The notes: generated from the letters alone by a model not told the origin. DNA of 64,000 nt from Hyposmocoma kahamanoa (GCF_003589595.1 NW_020653851.1:21014995-21078994); one strand, 5' to 3'. Positions 31,262 through 42,239 are shown, counted from the first letter of the stretch. Made by a program: numbers and translations.

Positions 31262-31358
31262 GACTTTCCTCTGCAGTACTTTCTAGAAGTCGCAGACCAG
31301 AACCAATTTAGAAAAGTTCATTTCCCAATTTGCTCCTACCGGGAATCGAACCCGGGAC
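31262..31358 (-). mobile_element. SINE S3-related head
   Basis: B box GGGTTCGATTCCCGG on the minus strand followed by the AACTTTTCTAAATTGGTTCT body, as in S3. Confidence 0.6.
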
Positions 31359-31412
31359 TTAGCGACTTAAGCGCCTTAAGCGACTTAAGGACTTAGGACG
31401 AGACTTAAGCGC
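31354..31412 (+). repeat. 9-bp minisatellite
   Basis: Five to six imperfect units of CTTAAGCGA, starting inside the SINE head where the tRNA-like sequence should continue. Confidence 0.7.
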
Positions 31413-31724
31413 CCACATTATAAACAGTTGGGTCACCGACGTCATCATCATCAATACATCGGGAAAACTTGTAGAATTACCAATATTTCCGAGCGCCTTA
31501 TTATTAATTAATGACTGATATAATTTATTAACGTTGTTAATGGCTCTGACGTTAGACATTGATTAACAAAGTTTCGTATTTCATTGTCCATTAATGCGAT
31601 AACTTATTTAAGCGACAACAGCGTTCGAAATCTCGTTGTGAGAGTTCTACATACAAATAAATTTTATTTAATTTTTTCATTTATAAAAGAAGTAATATTT
31701 CGGACATTTATCTATAAGAGTTAG

Positions 31725-32195
31725 TGACAGCCCCATATCTTTCTATATTAGTTTTGCTTATAGTGACTCTCCCTACCGATCCTTAAGGTGTACGAGAAGG
31801 GCACTATAACCTGTGCCTGCACAGGAACCTTCAAAGTTCAGGTTCTGACCCCAGATCAGCCGGTGTATAGGGTTGTCACAGACCGTATCACTGACTTCAT
31901 TCGGTTCTCAAGAGGCTAGTGCCCGTGAGCCGCCCTGGGTGCACGTACAATACCTTCCCTATTTTGCAGATAGTTACCGGAGTTGCAGGCACGCTCATTT
32001 CCCGTTGCGCATTGCACAATTAACGGTAGCAACCGCTAAGCCGTGGACTTTAAAGTCCACTACCAAATCTTCTCATTGGTGGCGGAGCTGCAAGGTACTC
32101 TCACTTTCCGACGCCTTTAAATGGCGTCTCTCCAGTTCCCAATAACCTAAGCGGCTGGAGGGATCGGAGGAAATCTGGCTCAAGAGTTAGTAACA
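31725..32195 (+). mobile_element. Repeat family B, longest copy
   Basis: Shares with 7019-7244 the blocks ATCTTTCTA-ATTAGTTTTG, GAGGCTAGTGCC, GGAGTTGCAGGCACGCTC and CGTTGCGCATTGCACAA. It extends further and holds the palindrome TGGACTTTAAAGTCCA (32043-32058). Family A follows directly. Confidence 0.6.
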
Positions 32196-32350
32196 GCAGT
32201 AGAGCTCCTTCTGAAAGTGTCTGAGGTCCTGCTATCATAACTATTTCTGTCGCGAAGCAGTAATAACAGTATTACTGCATATTTGGTCTCTGATTACTAC
32301 GTTCCGATTCGGTGCTAGTGAAATCACAGGCCCAACGAGGCTTGTCAACT
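32196..32350 (+). mobile_element. Family A, 5' half of an inverted pair
   Basis: GTAGAGCTCCTTCTGAAAG through GCAGTAATAACAGTATTACT to AGGCTTGTCAACT, then turns into an opposite-strand copy. Confidence 0.75.
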
Positions 32351-32564
32351 GTCTGAATCACAAAGATCTGAGGGGCACTGCCACTGCGCCCGTCACCCAG
32401 AGACATAAGTTGACAAGTCCCATGTATCTTTCACTTCACTACCACCCTTACCCTTCAAAATCGGAACCTAGTTATGCTGACATTACTGCTTGGCGGCAGA
32501 AATAGGTAAGGTGGCAGCACTTCCCTGGACGAACATTTTTAAAAGGACCTCTACTGCTACTAAA
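32351..32564 (-). mobile_element. Family A, second half of an inverted pair
   Basis: CAAAGATCTGAGGGGCACTG to CTCTACTGCTACT, minus strand, 5' end complete. With 32196-32350 it forms a large imperfect palindrome. Confidence 0.8.
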
Positions 32565-32621
32565 AACCTGCTCGTTTTCGGAAAATAACTACAGAATAAT
32601 CAACACGAGTGTTAGGAAACT

Positions 32622-32700
32622 CAAAATCAAACATTTTTACTTCATAGGTAAGCAAATTACACTTGAAATCGACCTATCAAACATTCCCGACGCACTGCAG
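32622..32700 (-). mobile_element. LINE-J tail scrap
   Basis: TTCATAGGTAAGCAAATTAC, then ACTTGAAATCG, like 36540-36575. Confidence 0.4.
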
Positions 32701-32949
32701 AAGCGTGGCAGCTGCAACCTCATCCTGAATTATGTACACTTGGGTGGAGTTGACCCACAGGTTGAATGTATAAAATGACCGACAGCGCGCTTTGAATAAT
32801 GCATGTAATAAACTTATGGGCCAATATGTTGCCTCTCGCCGTCAGCACCCTGTGCTTTCTCTCTCTCTCTCTACCTCTAAATCGTTTTTTAAGGACTCAG
32901 GAACCCAGTACCCAGTACGGTAGGTAGGTAAATTCGTATAATACATTTA

Positions 32950-33188
32950 AATTACACGCACATAACCACTGCCTACTAGGGAAACACAGACCAAATAAAT
33001 ACTAGTAAGGGAAACCCTGTATCGCGGGTGCCATGGACACACATATCATACATAGACAATCACAAATTGCAACCAAAATCACGGGAGAAACATATGTAGG
33101 CCATACTAATATTGCTCCCAGGCCGGGAATCGAACCCGGGACATCTGCGTGGCAACCCAGCATGGTAACCATTCGGCCACAGAGGCAG
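32950..33188 (-). mobile_element. SINE S1 with both boxes
   Basis: Minus strand: A box TGGCCGAATGG, B box GGGTTCGATTCCCGG, body, tail. About 35 bp around ACTAGGGAAAC is duplicated near the 3' end. Confidence 0.8.
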
Positions 33189-33566
33189 TTAAATTTGCGA
33201 GATTACGTTTCGCCATGCAAACTTGCGAAGGTAATTTGAAACTTACAATTTTGAGCTTTTATTAAGGTATCATTCGTTAGTCTCTAGATAGCGTTCGGAG
33301 AAGTTCAATTAAGGGACAGTTTTTAATGTTAAGACTTATTGGTCAAAACGTAGGTTGTCACTGTATCTCAACCAGGTTGCAAATGTCCTTAGAAAAGTTC
33401 AAGTTAAAAGTATTAAGAATAAACTGGCATGTGTGAAAAGAGTTATACAAGTGAAGGAAGCGAAATGGAGCGTAACGGGCTACTCATAGTTCCGGCTAAC
33501 CCCAATGAGAGACAGGCGTGATAGTATATTTTATAGTCACCATATCAACCGAAAGACCATTATTGG

Positions 33567-33730
33567 AGATAGAGCTACCATACCTTTGTCTGTCGCCAAA
33601 CACAAGCGCTGGTACGGGTGTATGGGATTTGTCAGCCTTATGTTTCAGGCAGTGGTGCAGTGGCAGTGCCCTTCTTGTGTGATAGTATGCTTGTATGGGT
33701 ATCGCTGACGTTCCTTTATCGTCCCGACAC
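33567..33730 (+). mobile_element. Family A, strongly diverged
   Basis: GATAGAGCTACCATACC, then ATGGGATTTGTCAGCCTTAT, then GTGGCAGTGCCC, then TTATCGTCCCG. Confidence 0.5.
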
Positions 33731-33739
33731 TGCGGAACG

Positions 33740-35350
33740 TGACACCGCATGACACCCAACGGCAAATTGCATTTTTAGTAACGTAAATGCACTCTGTTGC
33801 GGCTCTGAGTCGACACCTTGTAACATTTTGTTGCCTATTGTAAATTGTGTCATATGTTCATATATGTTTACATAAAAAAATGTTTGTTATTTAGTATTTT
33901 AATTGCCTTAAAAGTATGGATTATTAAAAATTGATTTCATTTCCAATCGCAAGGTCAGACGTACCTTGTCGTAATATTTGAATTAACTATACAATTTAAC
34001 CTACTTAGGTACACCGAAAATATATTTTTTAACAAAATGTTGTTGAAAGTGATAATGTAACTTGTTTCTATCTAAGCCTATGAAGTACAATGATTGCAAC
34101 AACAAGCACAATGAATGCAGAAAAAGCTTTAATTATTCCGCGCTTATGTTGAATATTATGCGGCCGAATTTGAACAATCAACAATTCCTGGGGATGCCTC
34201 GCAGAGAACTGAAACACGTGTTGAGTATATTTTTGGTGGTGTTGTCTGTGACTGTAGTTACGCTTGTGTTATTTAATTAATTAATTTTATGCGGAGGGCG
34301 GGTGGGAACAAAACTGCATGAAAAAATATTCAATATAAGCGCGGCTATTTTGCCATCACTGGATTCGCGATATACCAAATGAATTTACTTCCAATTTTAA
34401 TAACTTGGACAGTCGCAAAGTAACGCCTGAATCTATTAATTACCTACATATTATTTTTTTTTTCAGTGTAGCGACATGTATTTCACGATGTATTGCTATT
34501 AAATGTGTGGCGTTACAATACGTTGATAAACACCACACCCTTTGATGCGGCCGCGACTCAAAAGGTCGCTCGCGGCTAGTCGCTATAAGTTCTAAGCACC
34601 ACAGGCTTAGGATTAAGAGCTGAGATGGAGAAATAAATAAAAATTAGATGAGGTGAGAACACAAATAAAGAAAATTTGTGTCGCAAGATTTGCTGTGAAA
34701 TGTACTCCGATTAAGGGGAGTACAGCTGAGAGTGGTTTCGTAAGTAGTATAGGCTTATTCCCTTCTGGTCCGCTGATTTATAATATTTTCTATTCCCATT
34801 TAATCCCCAATGCAGGGGATCAAGAATAAATATTAATATTTTATTTCCACCCGGTACCCCGGTGGTACTATTGTGGTACATTCAACAAGAAAATGTATCT
34901 CATCAAGAAAATGTATATCATCGTCTGTAATAATGATAATTATAACATTAATCGATATGATAAATATGGCTTAAGACTGATTTATGTTACTTGTGATTTG
35001 CAATATGTGAATATTAATGATTTGTCACAAAAAAATTTGTTTGTCTGAGATAATTTTAACATTTGATCACAATTGCTCAATGAATAAATATTTAATTTCA
35101 AAACTTCTTTTTCTTTTGTCTGTACTTACCTTACAAATACAAATAAAAATCCGTTGGGAGTTGCAGAATATAGAGAGAATCAGTTGCAATTTAAAATTGG
35201 CAGATCGGTTTTGGGGAGCAGACGGGAATAACCGTAGGATATGGGGGTTTTAAATGGATCGATCAAATCTTGTAATCGGTAAAACACTGGAGTTTATTTT
35301 AAAAGGATGAAGACTTGCATTTTCCACTTACAATATAGAAGGACAGTAAG
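33740..35350. other. No gene recognised
   Basis: AT-rich with a GC-richer stretch at 34540-34600. Frames 34062-34280 and 35017-35253 lack domains or splice support. 34088-34116 shares a unit with the minisatellite at 30330. Confidence 0.45.
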
Positions 35351-35352
35351 AA

Positions 35353-35512
35353 GTAGTGGTAGAGCTCCCTGTGAAGGAGTTCATCCAGGGAAGTACTACC
35401 ATCATACCTATTTCTGCCGTACAGCAGTAATATGGGTGTGTACTGCGTTCCGGTTTTGAAGAGTGAGAGTGATGGTGAAACTACAAGTACATGAGACTTG
35501 GCAACTTTATTA
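35353..35512 (+). mobile_element. Family A, 5' half
   Basis: Starts at the family 5' end (AGTGGTAGAGCTCCCTGTGA) and stops after ACTTGGCAACTT. Confidence 0.8.
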
Positions 35513-35656
35513 TTATTAGTATTACAAAATTTCAGACAATAGAGTCCATAAATTTTAAATAAACAATTAACTCAAGGACTACGTTAATAAACAAATTTAA
35601 AGTTTGTCGTTTCGGCGCTTGTTAGCAAAAAATTATCTTTAGCGAACAAGCGTCTT

Positions 35657-36258
35657 ATTTAGTAGCGGTAGAGCTCCTTGTCAAAGAGTTCGTCCAAGGA
35701 TGTACTGCCACCTTACCTGTTTCTGCCGCCAAGCAGTAATGTGAGTATTACAGCGTTCCGGTTTAGAATAGAACAGATAGAGATTTATTGCAACGCCTCA
35801 ATACATAGATATAAAAAAAAACAAAAATTGATAACAGACAAACAAAACAAAATAAAGAATACAATAAAAAAAACATAAAATAAGACAGATCAGACAAAAA
35901 GCAAGAAACAAAATATAACGACTACAAATTTTGTACTGTCATATGTGCGGTTGTGGAGTACGCAAAAGGACTTCATTCAGCATAAGCCACAGCCACATTT
36001 GACTGTGGAGCTGGTTTACAATGAGCCCAGAGCCAAGATGAGTGACGGTCGTGTGTGTCGCGAAATAAAAGAACTTAAAATAAACTATGTAAATATTTGT
36101 GTATGTGTTCTTTGTACATTGTGTTACTGCTGTGTGTTATATTATAGATCGTAAAAGTACATAAATATAGCAAAAATATAAATATACCAGTTTATAAGTG
36201 TAAGGGTGTTGGTGAAATTACAGACACATGGCACTTGTCAACTTATGTCTCTAGTGCT
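35657..36258 (+). mobile_element. Family A split by a retroposed insert
   Basis: 5' part 35657-35764 (AGTAGCGGTAGAGCTCCTTG to GCGTTCCGGTTT) and a later part 36196-36258 (GTAAGGGTGTTGGTGAAATT to TTGTCAACTTATGTCTC). Confidence 0.75.
35765..36195 (-). mobile_element. Unclassified insert in family A
   Basis: The minus strand ends GCAATAAATCTCTATCTGTT, like a LINE 3' end with AATAAA. The interior has the palindromic GACTGTGGAGCTGG context but no coding frame. Boundaries are approximate. Confidence 0.45.
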
Positions 36259-36520
36259 TTCACTTTATCTAATGACATGTCGTAGATAAGCACCTATTCG
36301 TAGAAAATATTAATTCCCAATTAAACGTGTGTTCTTCTAACACATTTCAACTGAATTACATTCTCAAGTAACGAGTACCATGTATTACCAGACGTAAATA
36401 ATGAGAAGGTATTTTTTATTCGGCATACGTACGAACTCTGTCAAATAGGCAGTCGTTTTAATTGATACGTTTTTGTATTCTGTTTTACATCGTTATTCAA
36501 CGAATGGTTTAAAAATTAAC

Positions 36521-37050
36521 AAAGTCAAACAATCATTTATTCCATAGGTAAAATAGATTTACACTTGAAACCGTCACATTTAAGCTACCGCTCGTTCACT
36601 ACGCTGACTTCTCTGAGAAGAGCGAGCAAGAAATTCTAGGGATTGCTCTTTTCAAATAAACTTAAATGCTACGGAATAATACCCCTTGAATCAAATTTGT
36701 GTGGAATCTAGAGCCATGTCGTCTTTCCATGCATCATTATCTAACACGTAGTCTTCAATTTTGTAATATAATTTTTCAATCATAAAGTTTTTAAACTTAG
36801 AAAATGATAATCTTAACATATGCTCCGGAATCTTATTGTAAAAACGTTATACAGTTCCCCATAAAAGAGTCGTTTACCTTGGTTAACCGTATCATGAGTT
36901 TGGACTTAGCTCTAAGGTTAATATTATGAATATCTTCTTTGTTATTGAAATTATGTATAATTTACGGGCATATAAAATATTTGAGTGAATGTACGGTGAT
37001 GCCACAGTCATGATAACAGTCACCTTAAACTTTTCTCTGAGAGAAACCCG
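36521..37050 (-). mobile_element. LINE-J ORF2 C-terminus and 3' UTR
   Basis: On the minus strand: RVSLREKFK, SNILYARK, then after several stops RFYNKIPEHMLRLSFSKFKN and YKIEDYVLDNDAWK, then a 3' UTR to AATAAATGATTG and a (TTTGAC) tail. Dead copy. Confidence 0.8.
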
Positions 37051-37385
37051 TGACATATAAAAATTTCACATACTTCACAGTCGGGCAACACAACTAAGGT
37101 CAAAGGAAAGGACACGTTAACGGTGAAAAAAACACTATAGATAGTCGGGAATGTGAGCGACCTCTGTGAGTGAGCTCGGTAGCTCGGGGCGTTTTCTTAG
37201 AAAATCGCGACAATAAGGTCTGACCTCAGGTGCGACCTTTTTTAAAGCAAAGTGTAAGTGACGCACTTGCTATGCTATTTAACAATATATACATATATAT
37301 AAAACTTTATTTAAAAAATAAATTAAAACTTTTCGATTTCGTAGTGGTCCCATTTAAGATTTAAGAAAATATTTTTTTTTTATAA

Positions 37386-37880
37386 TAACTAAGTGACGAT
37401 ATGAACAAGTCGTGCGGCTGATGGCAACCGATACGCCTGTCTATAACAGTTACAGTAGAGTTTTAAATCACAAAAATCATAGAGGCATCGCCACTGTGTC
37501 TAACACCCTGGGACATAAGTTGACAAGTCCCATCGCTCATTCACTAAAAAAACTGTCATAACACAGAAAAAGCTGTTTTGAAAAACAAAATAATTTGACA
37601 TTCAAGAGGCTGCTGTGACTTCAATACTTACTCGTAATGGTTTTCGTACTTGAATGGTCTTTTTTTTTGTGAAAGATATTAAACTTTTTGAGGAGTATTG
37701 ACTATATTATTCAATCTTCAATCAATCAGACTTTTCTGTGTTATGACAGTTTTTTAGAGAATGAGCGGCATGTGTCTGCAATTTCACCAACCCTTACCCT
37801 TCCAAACCAAAACGCAGTATTGCTTCAATTACTGCTTGGCAGCAGAAATAGAAGGAGCTCTTTTGCCACTAAAAGTACGT
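37386..37880 (-). mobile_element. Family A split by a 235-bp MITE
   Basis: Parts 37386-37533 and 37769-37880 join at CCCAT|GTG, as in intact copies. Confidence 0.8.
37534..37768. mobile_element. 235-bp MITE inside family A
   Basis: Inverted ends CGCTCATTCACTAAAAAAAC and its counterpart TTTTTTAGAGAATGAGCGG, about 35 bp long with few mismatches, continuing into TGTCATAACACAGAAAA. Flanked by CAT at 37531-37533 and 37769-37771. Superfamily not clear. Confidence 0.75.
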
Positions 37881-37934
37881 AAAGTTAAAAAGTTTGTCTC
37901 TAAAGTTACCTATTCATTAATGTAGAGTAGCAAT

Positions 37935-38040
37935 ATTTAGATTAACAAACCACGCTCATTGGTCTAGCGCGGAGGACTATGGGCTAAAGTCTCCTTAAGA
38001 CCCGTGCCCAGCAGTGGGATAACAGGTACTTGATGATGTT
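37935..38040 (+). mobile_element. RTE-like LINE 3' end
   Basis: GCGGAGGACTATGGGCTAAA, then GACCCGTGCCCAGCAGTGGG, then TTGATGATGTTGATT. Confidence 0.6.
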
Positions 38041-38064
38041 GATTTGTAATTGAAGACTTGACTT

Positions 38065-38215
38065 AAATGCCCGCTGCCCCGTCAGTCGCTATCGGGCGCT
38101 CGTCGACATCGGATCTGTGTCTAATTTTCTCCGCCTGTTCTTATTTTGTTAATAATATGGAACGCGCGGATTGTGGGACATCCCCCACATCTCACCTCCT
38201 GAAATATAGGCTCTC
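38065..38215 (+). repeat. Dispersed repeat, paired with 57535-57670
   Basis: CTGCCCCGTCAGTCGC, then TTTTCTCCGCCTGTTCTTAT, then TCTCACCTCCTGAAAT. The reverse complement of 57535-57670 matches throughout. Class unknown. Confidence 0.5.
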
Positions 38216-38242
38216 GTTGAAATTATTTGATTTTGACTTTAA

Positions 38243-38437
38243 TAAATAATAATAATAATAAATAATAACGCACACACGCAACATAGCCCCGCATTAGGGA
38301 AACCCTGTGTCGCGGGTGCCACAGACACACACATAGACAACCGCAAATTACACCCAAACTCACGAGAGAAATAAATGTAGGCCATACAAATATTTCTCCC
38401 GGCCCGGGAATCGAATCTGGGACCTCTGTGTGGCAGT
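38243..38437 (-). mobile_element. SINE S1, head truncated
   Basis: AAT-repeat tail, body and B-box region (CCGGGAATCGAATCTGGGAC); the A box is missing. Confidence 0.8.
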
Positions 38438-38939
38438 ACTTTGAAAATCCGACTACGCTGTCTTGTACCGCGATTAACAGTCCTATTATTGGTCCATCTT
38501 TATACTCTATCATCCCATTTAGAGGCATGTGAACACATTGTTCACTTATTGTTCAGGGAGCAGTGAGCCGTATCTCGGCTGGATTATTGATCGACTCAAA
38601 AGTTGTTAATTGCACCAAATTGAATATTCCAGAGGCATTCCGTTTATTGGCTCGTTAACATACTAATCAATACTGTTTAATTCACTGAATAATCAAAGAA
38701 TTTTCGTTTACCGTGTGGAAAATGTTACTGTATTACGTTACCAGATGTAAGCTTTTTAGTGAAATATGAAATGAAATATTTATACAAGAGCAAGTACACA
38801 TACATTATCACCCTATATCCCAAACTAGACGAACCTGTATCTTGGGAGACAGTACCTTCCCAATCAATGATCACAATTCATGTATGTAATATTATAGTTG
38901 ACGAAATAATTCTTTTCGCTTTTTCTTTCGAGTACAAGA

Positions 38940-39120
38940 GGACAAAGGAGTAAGCCGTCTCGGTAAAGGCTTTCCAAGGCCCGTGATTTCACGGACCGCG
39001 CCACAGGCCCATACATGCGACCGCCGGCACTCTTCTCACAGCGCGTTGGTCCGAGCTCTCGTGTGCGCGAACCGTTATACCACTTAGCCTTGGGAAGCCG
39101 GCAGTAAGCACGTGCCATCT
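38940..39120. repeat. GC-rich inverted-repeat segment
   Basis: GGCTTTCCAAGGC and GCCTTGGGAAGCC (one mismatch) bound a GC-rich core of about 125 bp. Possibly SINE-derived; not placed. Confidence 0.4.
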
Positions 39121-39131
39121 TTATTTTTTTT

Positions 39132-39290
39132 AACAGACAGGACGAACAAGTCGTGCGCGTGGTGTTAAGCGACACGCTTGTCCATAACAGTTGCAGTGCC
39201 ATTCATAGATTTAAATCGCAAAGATCTGAGGGGCACTGCCACTGCGCCCATCACACTGAGACATAAGTTGACAAGTCCCATGTGCCTAGA
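39132..39290 (-). mobile_element. Family A, left arm of inverted pair
   Basis: GACGAACAAGTCGTGCGCGT to GACAAGTCCCATGTGCC, minus strand. Confidence 0.8.
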
Positions 39291-39291
39291 C

Positions 39292-39396
39292 ACATCCTTG
39301 TGATTTAAAGCTCTGAGTGTCACTGCAACGTTATGGACAGGCGTGTCGCTTACCACCAGGCCAACGACTTGTTCGTCCTGACACTTGATATTTATT
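39292..39396 (+). mobile_element. Family A, right arm of inverted pair
   Basis: ATTTAAAGCTCTGAGTGTCA to AACGACTTGTTCGTCCTGAC, plus strand. The two arms pair over about 90 bp. Confidence 0.8.
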
Positions 39397-39702
39397 TTTA
39401 TTTTAACTTATTGGAAGACCAACGGCTATCTTACAGAGTAAAAACTTAAATAATAATGGATGGAGCCAATTATAGGTCCTTACCGACAGACACACATTAA
39501 GTTGATTAATGAGCATTGAATTGTAACTATATAACTATATTGTATAGGTAATGATATCGCACTGCTGTTACAATAGTGTTGTAACTAAAAATATGTGAAA
39601 TTTAATATTATATCATTACTGAACGCAAAATTTGATTCTCTACACGTCAAAAAAAACGGTTGTTGGAATATTGTAAGAATCAATCAAAAGATATCTACTT
39701 AA

Positions 39703-39912
39703 CTCAAAATGAGATACACTTTATGTGGGCTAGTTCTGGCCAAAATAAACCTTACTCAAAAACATGAAATGATTTTTTCCATTTTATTTTTTAATATATT
39801 TGAGAAATGTTTAAGTGTCTATAATAAACTATAACATATTAATTTTAATGATATTTTTGCTGGAAGTGAGTAATTCGTTTTTCATCGATTCTGAGAAAGT
39901 CCTCTTTTTGAG
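39703..39912. mobile_element. TTAA-flanked MITE, 210 bp
   Basis: Ends CTCAAAATGAG and CTCTTTTTGAG (10 of 11 pairing), flanked by TTAA at 39699-39702 and 39913-39916. Compatible with piggyBac; no transposase. Confidence 0.5.
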
Positions 39913-39956
39913 TTAATACACTATTGTATTATCAGTGCGATATATTCGCATCAACA

Positions 39957-40356
39957 TTCTACTACCACCCTTACCCTTCAAAACCGGGACACAGTTGTAG
40001 CGAATCGCAGCAGTCGCTGCAAATGTCTTTTGTATATTTTTATAATCTCTTTATGTTTTAGTTTTATATTTAAATTCTTAATTGAAATGTGTTTGTTTTT
40101 GGCACCCTTTTTTTACTTTAGCTAGTGTGTTTTGCTGTGATAGCTACGTGGTGTTTTTCTAATAACTTATTAAAAGCTGTAAGTCCATTCTTTTGGCCTT
40201 GCTTACTGATTGTTAGCTTCCACCCTTTACCCTTGCACCCATTGATACAGTCCGCTACAACAGTGATATTCACATTACTGTTTGGTGGCAGAAATAGGTA
40301 AGGTGGCAGTACTTCCCTGGATGAACTCTTTCCGATGCAGCTCTACTGCTACTAAA
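39957..40356 (-). mobile_element. Family A split by a 266-bp insert
   Basis: Parts 39957-39994 (ACCCTTACCCTTCAAAACCG) and 40261-40356 (TATTCACATTACTGTTTGG to CTCTACTGCTACT) join at CAG|TGAT. Confidence 0.7.
39995..40260. mobile_element. Insert with 8-bp inverted ends in family A
   Basis: TTGTAGCG and CGCTACAA at the ends, CAG on both sides (39992-39994, 40261-40263). Non-coding; superfamily unknown. Confidence 0.55.
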
Positions 40357-40497
40357 TCTTTAAGCCTGTCTCCTGCAAAGTTATAATTTTGCATAATTAT
40401 AAGTGCAGTGTATTTCCAGTTAAAAATGCTATAAATGTGGTTTTCATCCTGGGTATCGAGGCATTTCAGGTTCTATTCTAGCTAGAACTATAAACAA

Positions 40498-40690
40498 TAA
40501 ATAAATAAACAAATATTAGACAACATCATATACGTTATTCTGATCCCGAAATAAGTGACTAAAGCACTTGTATTAAGGAAATCAGAAACCACAACGATAA
40601 CAGACACCCAGACCTGAGGCAATATAGAAAAGTTAGTTCTACATTGACTCGGCCGGGGGTCGAACCCGGGAACAACCAAAGAGGTCGTCA
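40498..40690 (-). mobile_element. SINE S3, A box lost
   Basis: Body and tail as in 6512-6745, B box GGGTTCGACCCCC; the head stops after GACGACCTC. Confidence 0.7.
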
Positions 40691-40757
40691 TATGGGGTGT
40701 TATTATATCAAGGTCGTAACATTGACGAACAAGATTTTAATATTGTAATACGAATTA

Positions 40758-40806
40758 TCTGAATAAGAAGACATATGTCAATTGGACATATGTCTTCTTA
40801 TTCAGA
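40758..40806. repeat. Perfect 22-bp hairpin
   Basis: Arms 40758-40779 and 40785-40806 (GAATAAGAAGACATATGTC core) with loop AATTG. Confidence 0.9.
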
Positions 40807-40809
40807 GAA

Positions 40810-41240
40810 TAAAAGGGGCAAATAGAAGCTTATAAATTGGGGATTGCAATTTCCCCGTCTGTAAACGCTTTCGGGATTTCCGTCGAGATCAATTTGTGCT
40901 TATCAAATCACCGATGGGTTCACCTCAACGGTTCTAAGGAGCACCCCTGCGCAACCCCGAACCAAGGGGCCGTTTTACATATTCATAGATTTGTTATTTA
41001 CCTTTACGTCTCACCAAATATAATATGTCGACGTCGCTGATGCGGATCTTAGGGGAGAGAGCAGAGGAGCGCGGATCGCGGCTCGGATACTGTCGCCGAT
41101 GTGTTTTAATAACTCAGTATTTGTTGTCCAATTATAAATTTCATTTAATTTAATTAATATTTTATCACATGATTGACATTACCTTAATTTTAAGCTTCTA
41201 TATCATCCGCTGCACTGACATCATAAAACAGTAATTGAAA
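40810..41240. other. No gene recognised
   Basis: The frame 40837-41040 has no domain; a GC-richer patch at 41040-41100. Confidence 0.4.
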
Positions 41241-41242
41241 TT

Positions 41243-41292
41243 AGGAGTAATTTCACAAAAAACAATTGAATATTAATTCAATACAAATTTTA
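41243..41292 (+). mobile_element. SINE S2 tail ahead of a full copy
   Basis: GGAGTAATTTCACAAAAAAC, then AATTGAATATTAATTCAAT, the same sequence that ends the next copy at about 41630. Confidence 0.55.
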
Positions 41293-41304
41293 TTACAGTT
41301 AATA

Positions 41305-41630
41305 CGACATCTCTAGCCTGGGCCGGTAGCTATAAAGTTACCTAACTGGGTGACGAAACACTTTCATAGATTTCACATAGATGGCGTTACGGCTAAAAAG
41401 TAGTTGAAAACGAAATACAAAGATCCGAAAACAAACACATAGAAAAATTCCGGTCCTGAGGTCCGCTGGTTCGTTCCGTTGCTTAGTTGGCATAGCGTCT
41501 GCCACGGTTTGCTAAAAGACGATGGTACGAATGAAAAAAGAATTTTTTTCTGAGTCTTCGATCTTTGTATTAATAATTATAACAAACTAGTGGAGTAATT
41601 TCACAATAAATAATTGAATATCAATTTAAT
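41305..41630 (+). mobile_element. SINE S2, near full length
   Basis: 5' segment CGACATCTCTAGCC, A box TTGCTTAGTTGGCATAGCG, damaged B box (GATGGTACGAATG), tail to TAATTGAATATCAATTTAAT. Confidence 0.8.
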
Positions 41631-41639
41631 ACAAATTTA

Positions 41640-42235
41640 ATGTAATAAAACAGGTTCAAAATACTTATAATGGCAGTAATGGGCGTTGTGATATGATTGT
41701 GTTGTGTTGTGATCCAGGGAAATATTGCCACCAATTATCTAGTGGAAATTACTTATATATTATTATTTATTCTCAGGTTGCAAAAGACCCATAAAACACA
41801 TAGCTTATAGACTAACATTCATAATAATATTATAAAAACAATTTATTTATTTACACGTATGGACCGTGACGTGGGACGTAACGTGGGCCCAGCGCAGCGT
41901 GCAACATTTAAGGCGGTCTGGTCTCCGGCATATACAGCACGGCCAAAGCTTCACAGATGGGTATATAACTTCAAAACAAAAATTGTCAAGGATCTTGGTC
42001 AGGTTCTATCGAGACCAGAAATGTTACAATATGGAGAATCCAAGATGGCCGCCATACAATATTATAACGCTGGTGAAAATTATTTTAGTAAAAAAAAATA
42101 TTTTTTTATAAAATAATTTTCTAATTAAAAGATATGTCATTATATATTATATATTTATACTTATATTTATACTTATATTTGTATTTTAAAGGTGATTTGA
42201 CAATTTTATGTGTCAGAGTGATAGGTGTAATGCCC
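41640..42235. other. No gene recognised
   Basis: The two overlapping frames 41859-42116 lack a known domain and start next to a GGACCGTGACGTGGGACGTA segment; unassigned. Confidence 0.4.
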
Positions 42236-42239
42236 ATGG

